5,626 bases of DNA from Candidatus Cloacimonadota bacterium (lineage in GTDB: Bacteria; Cloacimonadota; Cloacimonadia; Cloacimonadales; TCS61), in NCBI GenBank assembly GCA_011372345.1, contig DRTC01000502.1:1-5626 (forward strand), written 5' to 3'. A model generated the notes under the pieces. It saw nothing but the letters and a program-made list of their open reading frames with translations. It searched no databases and was not told the DNA's origin. The position numbers were made by a program, and so were the translations under genes. Positions 1 through 5,603 of the stretch are shown here, piece by piece (within the stretch, counting starts at the first letter, position 1; every line of letters starts with the position of its first letter).

Positions 1-417
1 GCTGATCAAATTAAATGTATAAATTTAAAAAATGATAGTATCATAAAAAAAATAATCAAACAAATTACACCAAAAGAATATGAGTTAATGATTCAATTCG
101 GAAATAAAAATTTATCTTCGGGAAGAGATTTGAGTCATCTATTTCTGAATAAAATGGATTTCATTACTTACGAAGCATATTGTGAATTGATCAAGTCGGG
201 ATTATTAAGGTTTAGTGTTAATAAAACTAAAGTAGATGAAAGGTCTTATTACTGGACTTATTTGGGAAATGCAGTTTTGTTCTCTCTTGATATTATATCC
301 GAAGAAATATTACTTAAGAGAGTAAAAGAATATCATGATCATGAGAAGAATGGAAGATTCTTGGTTGTAAAAAATGAACTTTCATTTCAAATCCCTGAAT
401 TAAATAAAAATGAATAA
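1..417 (+). CDS. 3' end of an unrecognised gene, cut by the window edge
   Basis: The frame is open from base 1 to the stop at 415-417, so this is the C-terminal 138 residues of a longer protein. The first internal ATG (88) has no Shine-Dalgarno sequence before it and is probably not the real start. I do not recognise the family with confidence. Window residues 24-71 (from TPKEYELMIQFG to SGLLRFSV) read like a small helix-turn-helix or winged-helix unit of the form 'helix, GxxL, helix, YELIKSGLL'. That resembles the C-terminal part of DUF4388/PatA-like proteins, but this is a resemblance by eye only. The rest (about residues 72-138) is mixed, with an aromatic SYYWTYLG stretch and a charged helix ending in LNKNE. 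No signal peptide or membrane segment is visible in this part. The last 8 bases overlap the trmO start, which suggests co-transcription and translational coupling. Confidence 0.6.
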   Translation, partial: ADQIKCINLKNDSIIKKIIKQITPKEYELMIQFGNKNLSSGRDLSHLFLNKMDFITYEAYCELIKSGLLRFSVNKTKVDERSYYWTYLGNAVLFSLDIISEEILLKRVKEYHDHEKNGRFLVVKNELSFQIPELNKNE

Positions 418-922
418 AATCGAATTCCAATTCATCGGCACCATCCATTCCCCTTTCCAAGAACCAAAAGGAATGCCGATCCAACCTGTCGGAGCAAAAG
501 GAATAAAAGGAACAGTCGAAGTTTTCCCGGAATTTCAAGAAGGATTACTTGATTTAGATGGTTTTTCACATATTATCCTTTTGTATCATTTACATTTATC
601 AAAAGGATTTAATTTAAAGGTTTATCCATTCCTGGAAAATAAACTTCGAGGAGTTTTTTCCACTCGCGCTCCTCATCGCCCAAATCAAATCGGTTTGTCG
701 ATTGTGCGCTTGATCAAAATTGAAAAGAACATAATTCATATCGAAAATATCGATGTTATCGATGAAACTCCGCTTCTCGATATCAAACCATTCGTGCCGA
801 AATTTGATTGTTTTGATATCGATGAGAATGTAAAGTATGGTTGGCTGAAAAATAGAGTTGAGAAAGCAAACAACCATAAATCGGATGAGAGATTTGTAAC
901 TCAAACCTCTGGTTTGAGATAG
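410..922 (+). CDS. trmO: tRNA (N6-threonylcarbamoyladenosine(37)-N6)-methyltransferase, TrmO/TsaA family
   Basis: Family knowledge: TrmO is an S-adenosylmethionine-dependent enzyme with an unusual beta-barrel fold that methylates t6A37 to m6t6A37, in E. coli on a threonine tRNA. Seen here: the N-terminal FIGTIHSPF (residues 8-16), GMPIQP (21-26), the LDLDGFSHIILLYHLH segment (47-62), the family signature RAPHRPNQIGLS (86-97) and DETPLLDIKPFVP (118-130), followed by the usual GW near the end of the barrel. At 170 residues it is the short form, without the extra C-terminal domain of the E. coli enzyme. The ATG at 410 gives the expected N-terminus. It has no clear Shine-Dalgarno sequence and overlaps the preceding gene by 8 bases, so re-initiation by ribosomes finishing that gene is plausible. 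The last residues (about 160-170, ending TQTSGLR) lie beyond the conserved domain and are encoded by a palindrome that also contains the stop codon. Confidence 0.93.
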   Translation: MNKIEFQFIGTIHSPFQEPKGMPIQPVGAKGIKGTVEVFPEFQEGLLDLDGFSHIILLYHLHLSKGFNLKVYPFLENKLRGVFSTRAPHRPNQIGLSIVRLIKIEKNIIHIENIDVIDETPLLDIKPFVPKFDCFDIDENVKYGWLKNRVEKANNHKSDERFVTQTSGLR

Positions 923-928
923 TAAATC
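891..928 (+). repeat. Imperfect palindrome spanning the trmO stop codon
   Basis: A perfect 8-bp stem (ctcaaacc at 900-907, ggtttgag at 911-918) closes a 3-nt loop. An outer 5-bp stem (gattt 891-895 with aaatc 924-928) is separated from it by a small internal loop. The element encodes the last residues of TrmO and its stop at 920-922. Only a weak tttt (931-934) follows, so it could act as a poor intrinsic terminator or mRNA-end stabiliser. It could equally be a copy of a genome-wide palindromic repeat. The stem itself is certain. Its role is inference. Confidence 0.6.
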
Positions 929-946
929 GATTTTCATAATTCGATT
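925..946 (+). other. Middle hairpin of the trmO-mutL spacer
   Basis: The arms aatcga (925-930) and tcgatt (941-946) are perfectly complementary around a 10-nt loop. Bases 925-928 are also the 3' arm of the outer stem of the preceding palindrome, so the two pairings exclude each other. It is short and AT-rich, so weak if alone. Confidence 0.4.
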
Positions 947-947
947 G

Positions 948-966
948 AACGAGATACAATCTCGTT
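948..966 (+). promoter_or_regulatory. Hairpin immediately upstream of the mutL start
   Basis: A perfect 8-bp stem (aacgagat 948-955, atctcgtt 959-966) closes an aca loop and ends 7 nt before the mutL ATG. It occupies the place where a Shine-Dalgarno sequence would normally be. The only purine-rich stretch nearby (gagata, 951-956) lies inside the stem. It may modulate ribosome access to mutL. This function is inferred only from position. Confidence 0.5.
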
Positions 967-973
967 GTACAAT

Positions 974-2803
974 ATGAACAAAATAAAAATATTATCAGAA
1001 GAAGTTGCGAATAGAATTGCAGCCGGTGAAGTCATTGAGCGTCCTGTTTCAGTTGTCAAAGAATTAGTGGAAAATTCGATCGATGCCGGAGCGACAAAGA
1101 TAATCGTTTTCATCGAGAATGGCGGGAAAAAATTGATCCAGGTTGTCGATAATGGTTATGGAATGTCGGAAGATGATGCTCTTACCAGTTTTGAAAGACA
1201 TGCGACCAGCAAGATCAGAACAGTTACAGATATTTTTAATATATCCTCTCTCGGTTTTCGGGGTGAAGCTCTTCCCAGTATTGCTTCTGTCAGCCAGTTG
1301 ACATTGATCACCCGCGAGAAAGAATCCGACATTGCTGTCAAAATCGATTTCCACTCCGGTCGTCTGGTTGATGTTTCCAAAACTTCAGCAAATGTGGGCA
1401 CAACTATTTCCGTGAGAAAACTTTTCAGCAATGTTCCGGCTCGTAAGAAATTCCTCAAATCTGATCAAGTAGAATTCAAGCATATTTTGAATTATATTCA
1501 TTACCAATCGATACTTTATCCGCAAATTCATTTCAGGTTTGTTTCCAACAATACGGAAAAACTGAATTATCCGGCAATTGGTGATAGGAAACAGAGAATT
1601 TCAGCAGTTTTCGGTAGTGATTTCCTGAAAAAAGATATGCTCGAAATCGATGTTCAAAAAGAAGGAATGTCTTTATCGGGGTATATCAGCGGATTGGAGG
1701 AAGATGCAACCGGATTCCTTGATTTCAAATATTTATTCGTGAACGGCAGATTCATAAGAGACAGGATAATTTTCCACAGCATCAAAGCAGCTTATGAACC
1801 TTTTATCAAAAAATTGAGGATCTTCCAACAAGGGAAGACTCCACCTTACATTTTGTTTTTGGAATTATCTCCCGAGCAGGTCGATTTCAATGTTCATCCG
1901 GCAAAACAGGAATTAAGATTCGGTGATCCGGGGAAGGTTCATAATTTTGTGAAAACAGCATTAACAAATCTTTTGCTGGAATACGAAGAAGACAAATTTT
2001 CCCAACTGAAAACAAAACTCACTTCCAATATGGGAGATGGCAGGATTACTAATCTGGATAAAAAAATCTTCACCCAGAAAACCGAAAAGAAAAGATTCAG
2101 TCAGTACAAGAAAGAACTTTCACAAATTTATCAACCCGATATTTTCAAGAAAAAAACAGAAGATGACGAAAAGATTGAGCAAGCAGTACGGAAAACAGAT
2201 ATTTATCTAAAACCGGAAGAAGATGTCATTAATCCCTGGCAACTCCACCAGAGTTATATTTTCGTGCAGGTTGAAGAGGGATTACTGGTCATTGATCAAC
2301 ACGCTGCTCATGAACGGATAATTTATGAGAAAATTTTACATCGAACTCACGGGGCTCCTGCTCAAACTCAAAAACTACTTTTCCCTCTTGTGATCAATAT
2401 TCCTCCGATTCACAGTCATCTTGTTCCTGAACTTGTTTCTAAAAATATCGAGACCTTTAATAAAATCGGTTTCTCAATTAAAAATTTCAGCGGGAATTCT
2501 ATTGTTATTGAAGAAATTCCAATCGAGCTGGAAGATTGGGACGGCGGAGATATTTTTATCGATATTCTCAAACAATTAGAAGATGAATTCTCTGAAACAG
2601 AAGATTTTCGAGATTGTATTGCCAAATCGGTCTCGTGCAAAGCTGCTATTAAAGCCGGAAAAAAGTTGAGTAAAAAGGAAATGCTCTCTCTGATAAATGA
2701 TCTATTTGCTTGCGAAGTTCCTTATTATTGCCCGCACGGAAGACCATTGATCATAAAAATGACTTTAACGGAATTTGAGAAAAAATTCAAAAGAATTCTA
2801 TAA
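974..2803 (+). CDS. mutL: DNA mismatch repair protein MutL (endonuclease type)
   Basis: MutL couples mismatch recognition by MutS to strand removal. From the ATG at 974 the product is 609 residues and begins MNKIKILSEEVANRIAAGEV, the usual MutL N-terminus. A TTG at 965 would add three residues but lies within a hairpin and is less likely. The GHKL ATPase is complete: E30 and N34 in KELVENSIDAGA match the E. coli catalytic Glu29 and Mg-binding Asn33, with DNGYGM (59-64), RHATSKI (75-81) and GFRGEAL (94-100). The transducer domain ends with FNVHPAKQELRF. A charged linker (about residues 330-420) leads to the C-terminal dimerisation and nuclease domain. There DQHAAHE-(4)-E (441-452), SCK (554-556), CPHGRP (586-591) and a terminal FKR (605-607) form the metal-dependent endonuclease set. 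QKLLFP (466-471) fits the Q-x2-[LI]-x-P sliding-clamp motif known from Bacillus MutL. No good Shine-Dalgarno sequence precedes the start. Confidence 0.97.
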   Translation: MNKIKILSEEVANRIAAGEVIERPVSVVKELVENSIDAGATKIIVFIENGGKKLIQVVDNGYGMSEDDALTSFERHATSKIRTVTDIFNISSLGFRGEALPSIASVSQLTLITREKESDIAVKIDFHSGRLVDVSKTSANVGTTISVRKLFSNVPARKKFLKSDQVEFKHILNYIHYQSILYPQIHFRFVSNNTEKLNYPAIGDRKQRISAVFGSDFLKKDMLEIDVQKEGMSLSGYISGLEEDATGFLDFKYLFVNGRFIRDRIIFHSIKAAYEPFIKKLRIFQQGKTPPYILFLELSPEQVDFNVHPAKQELRFGDPGKVHNFVKTALTNLLLEYEEDKFSQLKTKLTSNMGDGRITNLDKKIFTQKTEKKRFSQYKKELSQIYQPDIFKKKTEDDEKIEQAVRKTDIYLKPEEDVINPWQLHQSYIFVQVEEGLLVIDQHAAHERIIYEKILHRTHGAPAQTQKLLFPLVINIPPIHSHLVPELVSKNIETFNKIGFSIKNFSGNSIVIEEIPIELEDWDGGDIFIDILKQLEDEFSETEDFRDCIAKSVSCKAAIKAGKKLSKKEMLSLINDLFACEVPYYCPHGRPLIIKMTLTEFEKKFKRIL

Positions 2804-2860
2804 CTGTAAATTGAAGCAGGAAAAAAAGAAGAATTGGAGTAAAGGTAAAAAATGATGGTG

Positions 2861-2885
2861 AATTTCTAAAACCGAATATCTAATT
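2861..2885 (+). repeat. Dispersed repeat, copy 1 (mutL-miaA spacer)
   Basis: This 25-base stretch (aatttctaaa, then a, then ccgaatatctaatt) matches 5509-5533 at 24 of 25 positions, the one difference being a versus t at position 11. From 2866 it reads as loosely related 7-mers (ctaaaac, cgaatat, ctaatta). It lies in the 130-base spacer 2804-2933, which otherwise shows only AT-rich sequence and a short inverted pair (aattgga 2832-2838, tccaatt 2893-2899) that flanks the repeat. Confidence 0.7.
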
Positions 2886-2933
2886 ATAAGGTTCCAATTA
2901 CAAAGTGTTAAAGCTAAAAAATATATCCCCAAA

Positions 2934-3875
2934 ATGATAAAATCGAAAACTGACATCCCAATCATAACTATTCAAGGCCCAACTGCTGTTGGAAAGAGCA
3001 GTCTCGCTCTTAAAATTGCTGAAGAATTAAGTACCGAAATTATTTCTGCAGACTCCAGGCAGGTTTATAAATATCTTGATATCGGAACTTCCAAACCAAC
3101 AAAAGAAGAACAGGAATTGATCAAGCATCATCTTATCGATATTGTTTATCCCAATGAAGAATACAATGCCGGAATGTTCATCAAAGATGCAGAACCGATC
3201 ATCACTGGATTGTATGAAAAAAAGAAGATTCCTTTAATTGTCGGAGGAACAGGATTTTATATAAAATCATTGCTCGAAGGATTAGTGGAAATTCCTGATA
3301 TTCCAAAATCGATCAGGAATGAATTTGAAAAAATAGCAGAAGAAAAAGGAGCAGATAACATCCATGAACATTTAAAAAACATCGATCCTTATGCTGCCAA
3401 ACGAATTGAAAAAAACGATGTTCAAAAAATGTTAAGAGCAATCGAGGTTTGGGAATTTACAGGTAAACCTATTTCTCAATTCTGGAAAGAACAGAAAACA
3501 GAAAACAAATACAATGTTTTTAATATCCTGCTAACAGAAAAGAGAGAAATTCTTTATCAAAGAATCGAGCAACGAGTCGATAAAATGATGAAAAAAGGTC
3601 TTCTGGAGGAAGTGAAAGAGCTTTTGAAAAAAGGATATAAAGAATCTGATCCGGGACTGATAACAGTCGGATACAGAGAGTTTTATCCATACCTGAAAAA
3701 GGAGAAAAATTTAGACGATTGTATCTCCTTAGTAAAACAAAACACACGAAATTATGCTAAACGACAATTCACTTGGTTTAGAAAAATAGATTTTGATTTG
3801 ACATTGCCGGCAAACGATATTAAATTTTATGATATTATTGAATTATTAAAAGATTTTGGAAATGCCGGGAGTTAA
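2934..3875 (+). CDS. miaA: tRNA dimethylallyltransferase (IPP transferase) MiaA
   Basis: MiaA transfers a dimethylallyl group from dimethylallyl diphosphate to N6 of A37 in tRNAs that read codons starting with U, giving i6A37. Seen in the 313-residue product, a usual length for the family: the P-loop GPTAVGKS (15-22), SADSRQVYKYLDIGTSKPT (38-56) with D40 at the position of the catalytic aspartate, HHLID (65-69), the VGGTGFYIKSLLEGL segment (103-117), DVQKMLRAIEVWEFTGKPIS, the late VGYREFYPYL, and the RNYAKRQFTWFRK tRNA-binding stretch near the C-terminus. The start at 2934 leaves a normal short lead before the P-loop, although no strong Shine-Dalgarno sequence is visible. The mutL-miaA order is conserved in many bacteria. 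The stop is 1 base from the preferred start of the next gene, so the two are very likely co-translated. No key residue appears to be missing. Confidence 0.96.
   Translation: MIKSKTDIPIITIQGPTAVGKSSLALKIAEELSTEIISADSRQVYKYLDIGTSKPTKEEQELIKHHLIDIVYPNEEYNAGMFIKDAEPIITGLYEKKKIPLIVGGTGFYIKSLLEGLVEIPDIPKSIRNEFEKIAEEKGADNIHEHLKNIDPYAAKRIEKNDVQKMLRAIEVWEFTGKPISQFWKEQKTENKYNVFNILLTEKREILYQRIEQRVDKMMKKGLLEEVKELLKKGYKESDPGLITVGYREFYPYLKKEKNLDDCISLVKQNTRNYAKRQFTWFRKIDFDLTLPANDIKFYDIIELLKDFGNAGS
3867..3871 (+). promoter_or_regulatory. Shine-Dalgarno site that decides the isomerase start
   Basis: gggag lies 5 nt before the ATG at 3877 and within the last codons of miaA. It favours ATG 3877 over the in-frame TTG 3856 and ATG 3862, which sit upstream of this site and lack such a sequence. 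The N-terminus from 3877 (MIIATVDGYKI) also matches the usual start of the SurA_N-like region. Confidence 0.7.
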
Positions 3876-3876
3876 A

Positions 3877-4728
3877 ATGATCATAGCTACTGTTGATGGT
3901 TACAAAATTAGGGAGCATGAATTCAAAGCAGAACTGGATAGAATTCTGGTTAAAATGCATTTGCAGCAAGCGAATGAAAATGCCAAAGAAATAGCAATTG
4001 AACAGCTTATTGATGGTTATTTGCTTTTATCAAAAGCAAGGGAATCTGATATTGAAATTTCTTCTGATGAGATCGATAGCGAATTTCTAAATATTATGCT
4101 CAATTATAAAACTGAAAATGAATTTAACGAGATGTTATCACGAGCAAATCTAACTGTTGATATTCTTCGCAACAAGATTATGAATGAACTTCTGATAAAA
4201 AAATTTATTGATGTTCATTTCCCTTCTGTGGAAGATATACCTTTAGAAAAACTTCAGGAAATTTATGAAGAGAATAAGGAAGCATTCATTACTAAGGAAA
4301 TTGTTAAAGCATCTCATATTCTGATCAAAGGTAAAGGTGAAGACAGTTTAAATAGAATTAAAGAAATATATTCTTCCATCAATGATGTTAATGATTTTTA
4401 TGCAGCAGCGGAATCATGCTCTGAGTGTCCAAGCTGCTGCAATGCTGGTGATCTTGGCTACTTTTCAAGAGGTAAAATGGTCAGGGAATTTGAAGAAGTC
4501 GCTTTTCAACTTGGAATTTATGAAATAAGTAAACCAATCGAAACAAAATTCGGTTATCATATTATCATGGTAACTGATAGGAAAAATACAAAAATTGCTG
4601 AATTTGATGAAGTTAAAGAAGCCTTGACGAAAAGATTAAAACAGATAGATAGAGAATTAAAATTAATAAAATATTTAAAAAAATTGCGTTCACAAGCTGA
4701 TATTGAAATTTTCTACGATTGCTTTTAA
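3877..4728 (+). CDS. Parvulin-type peptidyl-prolyl cis-trans isomerase with SurA_N-like domain
   Basis: The predicted product is 283 residues from ATG 3877. Residues 1-120 resemble the helical SurA/PrsA N-terminal chaperone region (TVDGYKIREHEF, then an EQLIDGYLLLSKARESDIEISSDEID helix pair). The parvulin domain follows at about 140-235, from KASHILIKG to GYHIIMVTD. H147 and H228 sit at the two conserved parvulin histidines (Pin1 His59 and His157). GDLGYFSRGKMVREFEEVAF is the typical core. Aligning SECPSCCNAGDLG with Pin1 SDCSSAKARGDLG without gaps places C184 at Pin1 Cys113. The loop also holds C181, C187 and C188, giving a CxxCxxCC cluster, and C282 is next to last. No signal peptide, lipobox or membrane anchor is visible, so unlike SurA or PrsA it looks cytoplasmic. 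The family assignment is firm. The exact ortholog (SurA-, PpiC- or PrsA-like) cannot be decided. It follows miaA by 1 base and is probably co-expressed with it. Confidence 0.88.
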   Translation: MIIATVDGYKIREHEFKAELDRILVKMHLQQANENAKEIAIEQLIDGYLLLSKARESDIEISSDEIDSEFLNIMLNYKTENEFNEMLSRANLTVDILRNKIMNELLIKKFIDVHFPSVEDIPLEKLQEIYEENKEAFITKEIVKASHILIKGKGEDSLNRIKEIYSSINDVNDFYAAAESCSECPSCCNAGDLGYFSRGKMVREFEEVAFQLGIYEISKPIETKFGYHIIMVTDRKNTKIAEFDEVKEALTKRLKQIDRELKLIKYLKKLRSQADIEIFYDCF

Positions 4729-4729
4729 T
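4703..4729 (+). promoter_or_regulatory. Possible sigma-70-like promoter for pdxJ
   Basis: ttgaaa (4703-4708) and tttaat (4724-4729) each match the consensus hexamers at 5 of 6 positions, but the spacer is only 15 nt. If used, transcription would begin near 4736, just before the folded leader at 4739-4789. It overlaps the end of the isomerase gene. Chance matches are common in such AT-rich DNA, so this is weak. Confidence 0.25.
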
Positions 4730-4738
4730 TCATCCGTA

Positions 4739-4789
4739 ACTTTCCGAATCTTATTAGAAAGATTTCCTTTGGAGGAAGCTTCGGAAAGT
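4739..4789 (+). promoter_or_regulatory. Folded leader upstream of pdxJ, possibly a three-way junction
   Basis: A perfect 10-bp outer stem (actttccgaa 4739-4748, ttcggaaagt 4780-4789) encloses two small hairpins: tctt 4749-4752 with aaga 4759-4762, and ttcct 4764-4768 with aggaa 4773-4777. No T-run follows, so it does not look like a terminator. The segment tttccttt (4763-4770) can instead pair with aaaggaga (4798-4805), which contains the pdxJ Shine-Dalgarno sequence, so an alternative fold that hides the ribosome site is possible. The complementarity is seen directly. Regulation is inference. A palindromic repeat element is the main alternative. Confidence 0.5.
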
Positions 4790-4797
4790 AAATTTGG

Positions 4798-4804
4798 AAA
4801 GGAG
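4798..4804 (+). promoter_or_regulatory. Strong ribosome binding site of pdxJ
   Basis: aaaggag lies 5 nt before the ATG at 4810. It is the best Shine-Dalgarno match in the window and contrasts with mutL, trmO and miaA, which have none that is clear. It shows that the organism uses such sites, and it fixes the pdxJ start. Confidence 0.8.
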
Positions 4805-4809
4805 AAAAA

Positions 4810-5517
4810 ATGGCTGACCTCGGTGTTAATATAGATCATGTTGCAACATTAAGACAGGCAAGAGAAGGAATCAAACCGGAACCTCTTTATGCGGCTGCAA
4901 TCGCAGAACAAAATGGTGCAGACCAGATCACAATTCACTTGCGTGAAGATAGAAGACATATTCAATTACGGGATTTGAAATTATTAAGAAAAACCATTCA
5001 AACGAAATTGAACCTGGAAATGGCTGCCACCAAAGAGATGATCTCAATTGCCAAATCGATTAAACCCGACACAGTTACTTTGGTACCAGAAAAAAGAGAA
5101 GAACTGACAACTGAAGGAGGTTTGAAGCTTTCTCTCAATCATGAAGATATGATCAAAGAACTACAAGAAGCTGGAATCGAAGTTAGTGTTTTTATCGAAC
5201 CTGATCTGGATATTGTAAAAATAGCTGATAAACTGCGAGTCGATGCGGTGGAAATACATACCGGACATTATGCAAATTTGAAAAATAATAAAGAGATCGA
5301 AGAAGAACTTAAAAGAATAAAGAAAGCTGCTAAATTAATCAAAACTGCCGGTATGAGAGTTGTTGCCGGACACGGTTTGGATTATTTTAATATTCATAAA
5401 CTCGTGAAACTTGATATTATTGAAGAATATAATATTGGACACAGTATAATTTCACGAGCAGTTTTTACAGGATTGGCTGAAGCCGTTCTGACGATGAAAG
5501 AATATGTAAATTTCTAA
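4810..5517 (+). CDS. pdxJ: Pyridoxine 5'-phosphate synthase PdxJ
   Basis: PdxJ condenses 1-deoxy-D-xylulose 5-phosphate with 3-amino-2-oxopropyl phosphate (made by PdxA) to form pyridoxine 5'-phosphate, the last ring-forming step of de novo vitamin B6 synthesis. It is a cytoplasmic TIM-barrel octamer. The 235-residue product is normal in length and carries the family motifs in order: GVNIDHVATLRQAR (5-18), IHLREDRRHI (42-51), NLEMA (68-72), LVPEKREELTTEGG, VFIEPD, VEIHTGHYA, VAGHGLDY and EYNIGHSIISRAVFTGL. Active-site equivalents of the E. coli enzyme are present: H43 (His45), E70 (Glu72), E148 (Glu153) and H188 (His193). A strong Shine-Dalgarno sequence and the MADLGVNIDH start make the ATG at 4810 secure. 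The final residues and the stop codon (VNF-stop) are supplied by a dispersed repeat shared with the mutL-miaA spacer. No partner pdxA is seen in this window. Confidence 0.97.
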   Translation: MADLGVNIDHVATLRQAREGIKPEPLYAAAIAEQNGADQITIHLREDRRHIQLRDLKLLRKTIQTKLNLEMAATKEMISIAKSIKPDTVTLVPEKREELTTEGGLKLSLNHEDMIKELQEAGIEVSVFIEPDLDIVKIADKLRVDAVEIHTGHYANLKNNKEIEEELKRIKKAAKLIKTAGMRVVAGHGLDYFNIHKLVKLDIIEEYNIGHSIISRAVFTGLAEAVLTMKEYVNF

Positions 5518-5533
5518 ATCCGAATATCTAATT
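5509..5533 (+). repeat. Dispersed repeat, copy 2 (end of pdxJ)
   Basis: It matches 2861-2885 at 24 of 25 positions and provides the last two codons and stop of pdxJ (aat ttc taa). From 5514 to 5541 the sequence reads as four degenerate 7-mers (ctaaatc, cgaatat, ctaattt, ctaattc), which suggests a short tandem heptamer repeat. It directly precedes the terminal palindrome. Confidence 0.7.
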
Positions 5534-5541
5534 TCTAATTC

Positions 5542-5603
5542 ACCCCGTTGGATATTGATAAAAGAATTTATCATAATTATCATTACCTATTATCATACGG
5601 GGT
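5542..5603 (+). repeat. Nested intergenic palindrome downstream of pdxJ
   Basis: The outer arms accccgt (5542-5548) and acggggt (5597-5603) are perfectly complementary. After a 2x2 internal loop, gata (5551-5554) pairs with tatc (5591-5594). Inside is a 7-bp hairpin, tgataaa (5556-5562) with tttatca (5567-5573), closing an agaa loop. The G/C-rich outer arms stand out in an AT-rich spacer. No T-run follows, so it is not a classic intrinsic terminator, although it may protect or end the pdxJ transcript. It could also be a palindromic repeat element. The rest of 5518-5626 shows no gene. Confidence 0.5.

Noticed and set aside
900..934. Intrinsic terminator after trmO
   Set aside because: The hairpin is good, but the following T-run is only four bases and 12 nt away, and the stem lies within the coding sequence. 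I keep it as a palindrome, not a terminator.
614..937. Minus-strand open frame opposite trmO
   Set aside because: It lies antisense to a clearly conserved gene, its translation resembles no family I know, and it has no ribosome site. It is a shadow frame.
965..973. TTG at 965 as the mutL start
   Set aside because: It would add only MYN before the standard MutL N-terminus and lies inside the 3' arm of a hairpin. ATG 974 fits the family better.
1064..1458. Two overlapping minus-strand open frames opposite the MutL ATPase region
   Set aside because: The plus strand encodes all conserved MutL ATPase motifs here. The antisense translations look random.
2852..2869. Tiny open frame MMVNF-stop in the mutL-miaA spacer, ending like PdxJ (VNF-stop)
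   Set aside because: It is five codons long and the similarity is explained by the dispersed repeat. It is unlikely to be a gene.
2898..2927. Possible promoter before miaA (ttacaa, 18 nt, tatatc)
   Set aside because: Both hexamers match the consensus poorly, the RNA would start almost at the ATG, and AT-rich spacers give such matches by chance.
3856..3876. TTG 3856 or ATG 3862 as the isomerase start
   Set aside because: A gggag ribosome site lies downstream of both and correctly spaced for ATG 3877, and the extra residues (MEMPGVK) are not typical of the domain.
5509..5603. Start of a CRISPR array (repeats at the pdxJ end)
   Set aside because: There are no regularly spaced identical repeats with unique spacers. 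The 7-nt periodicity is too short and too degenerate.
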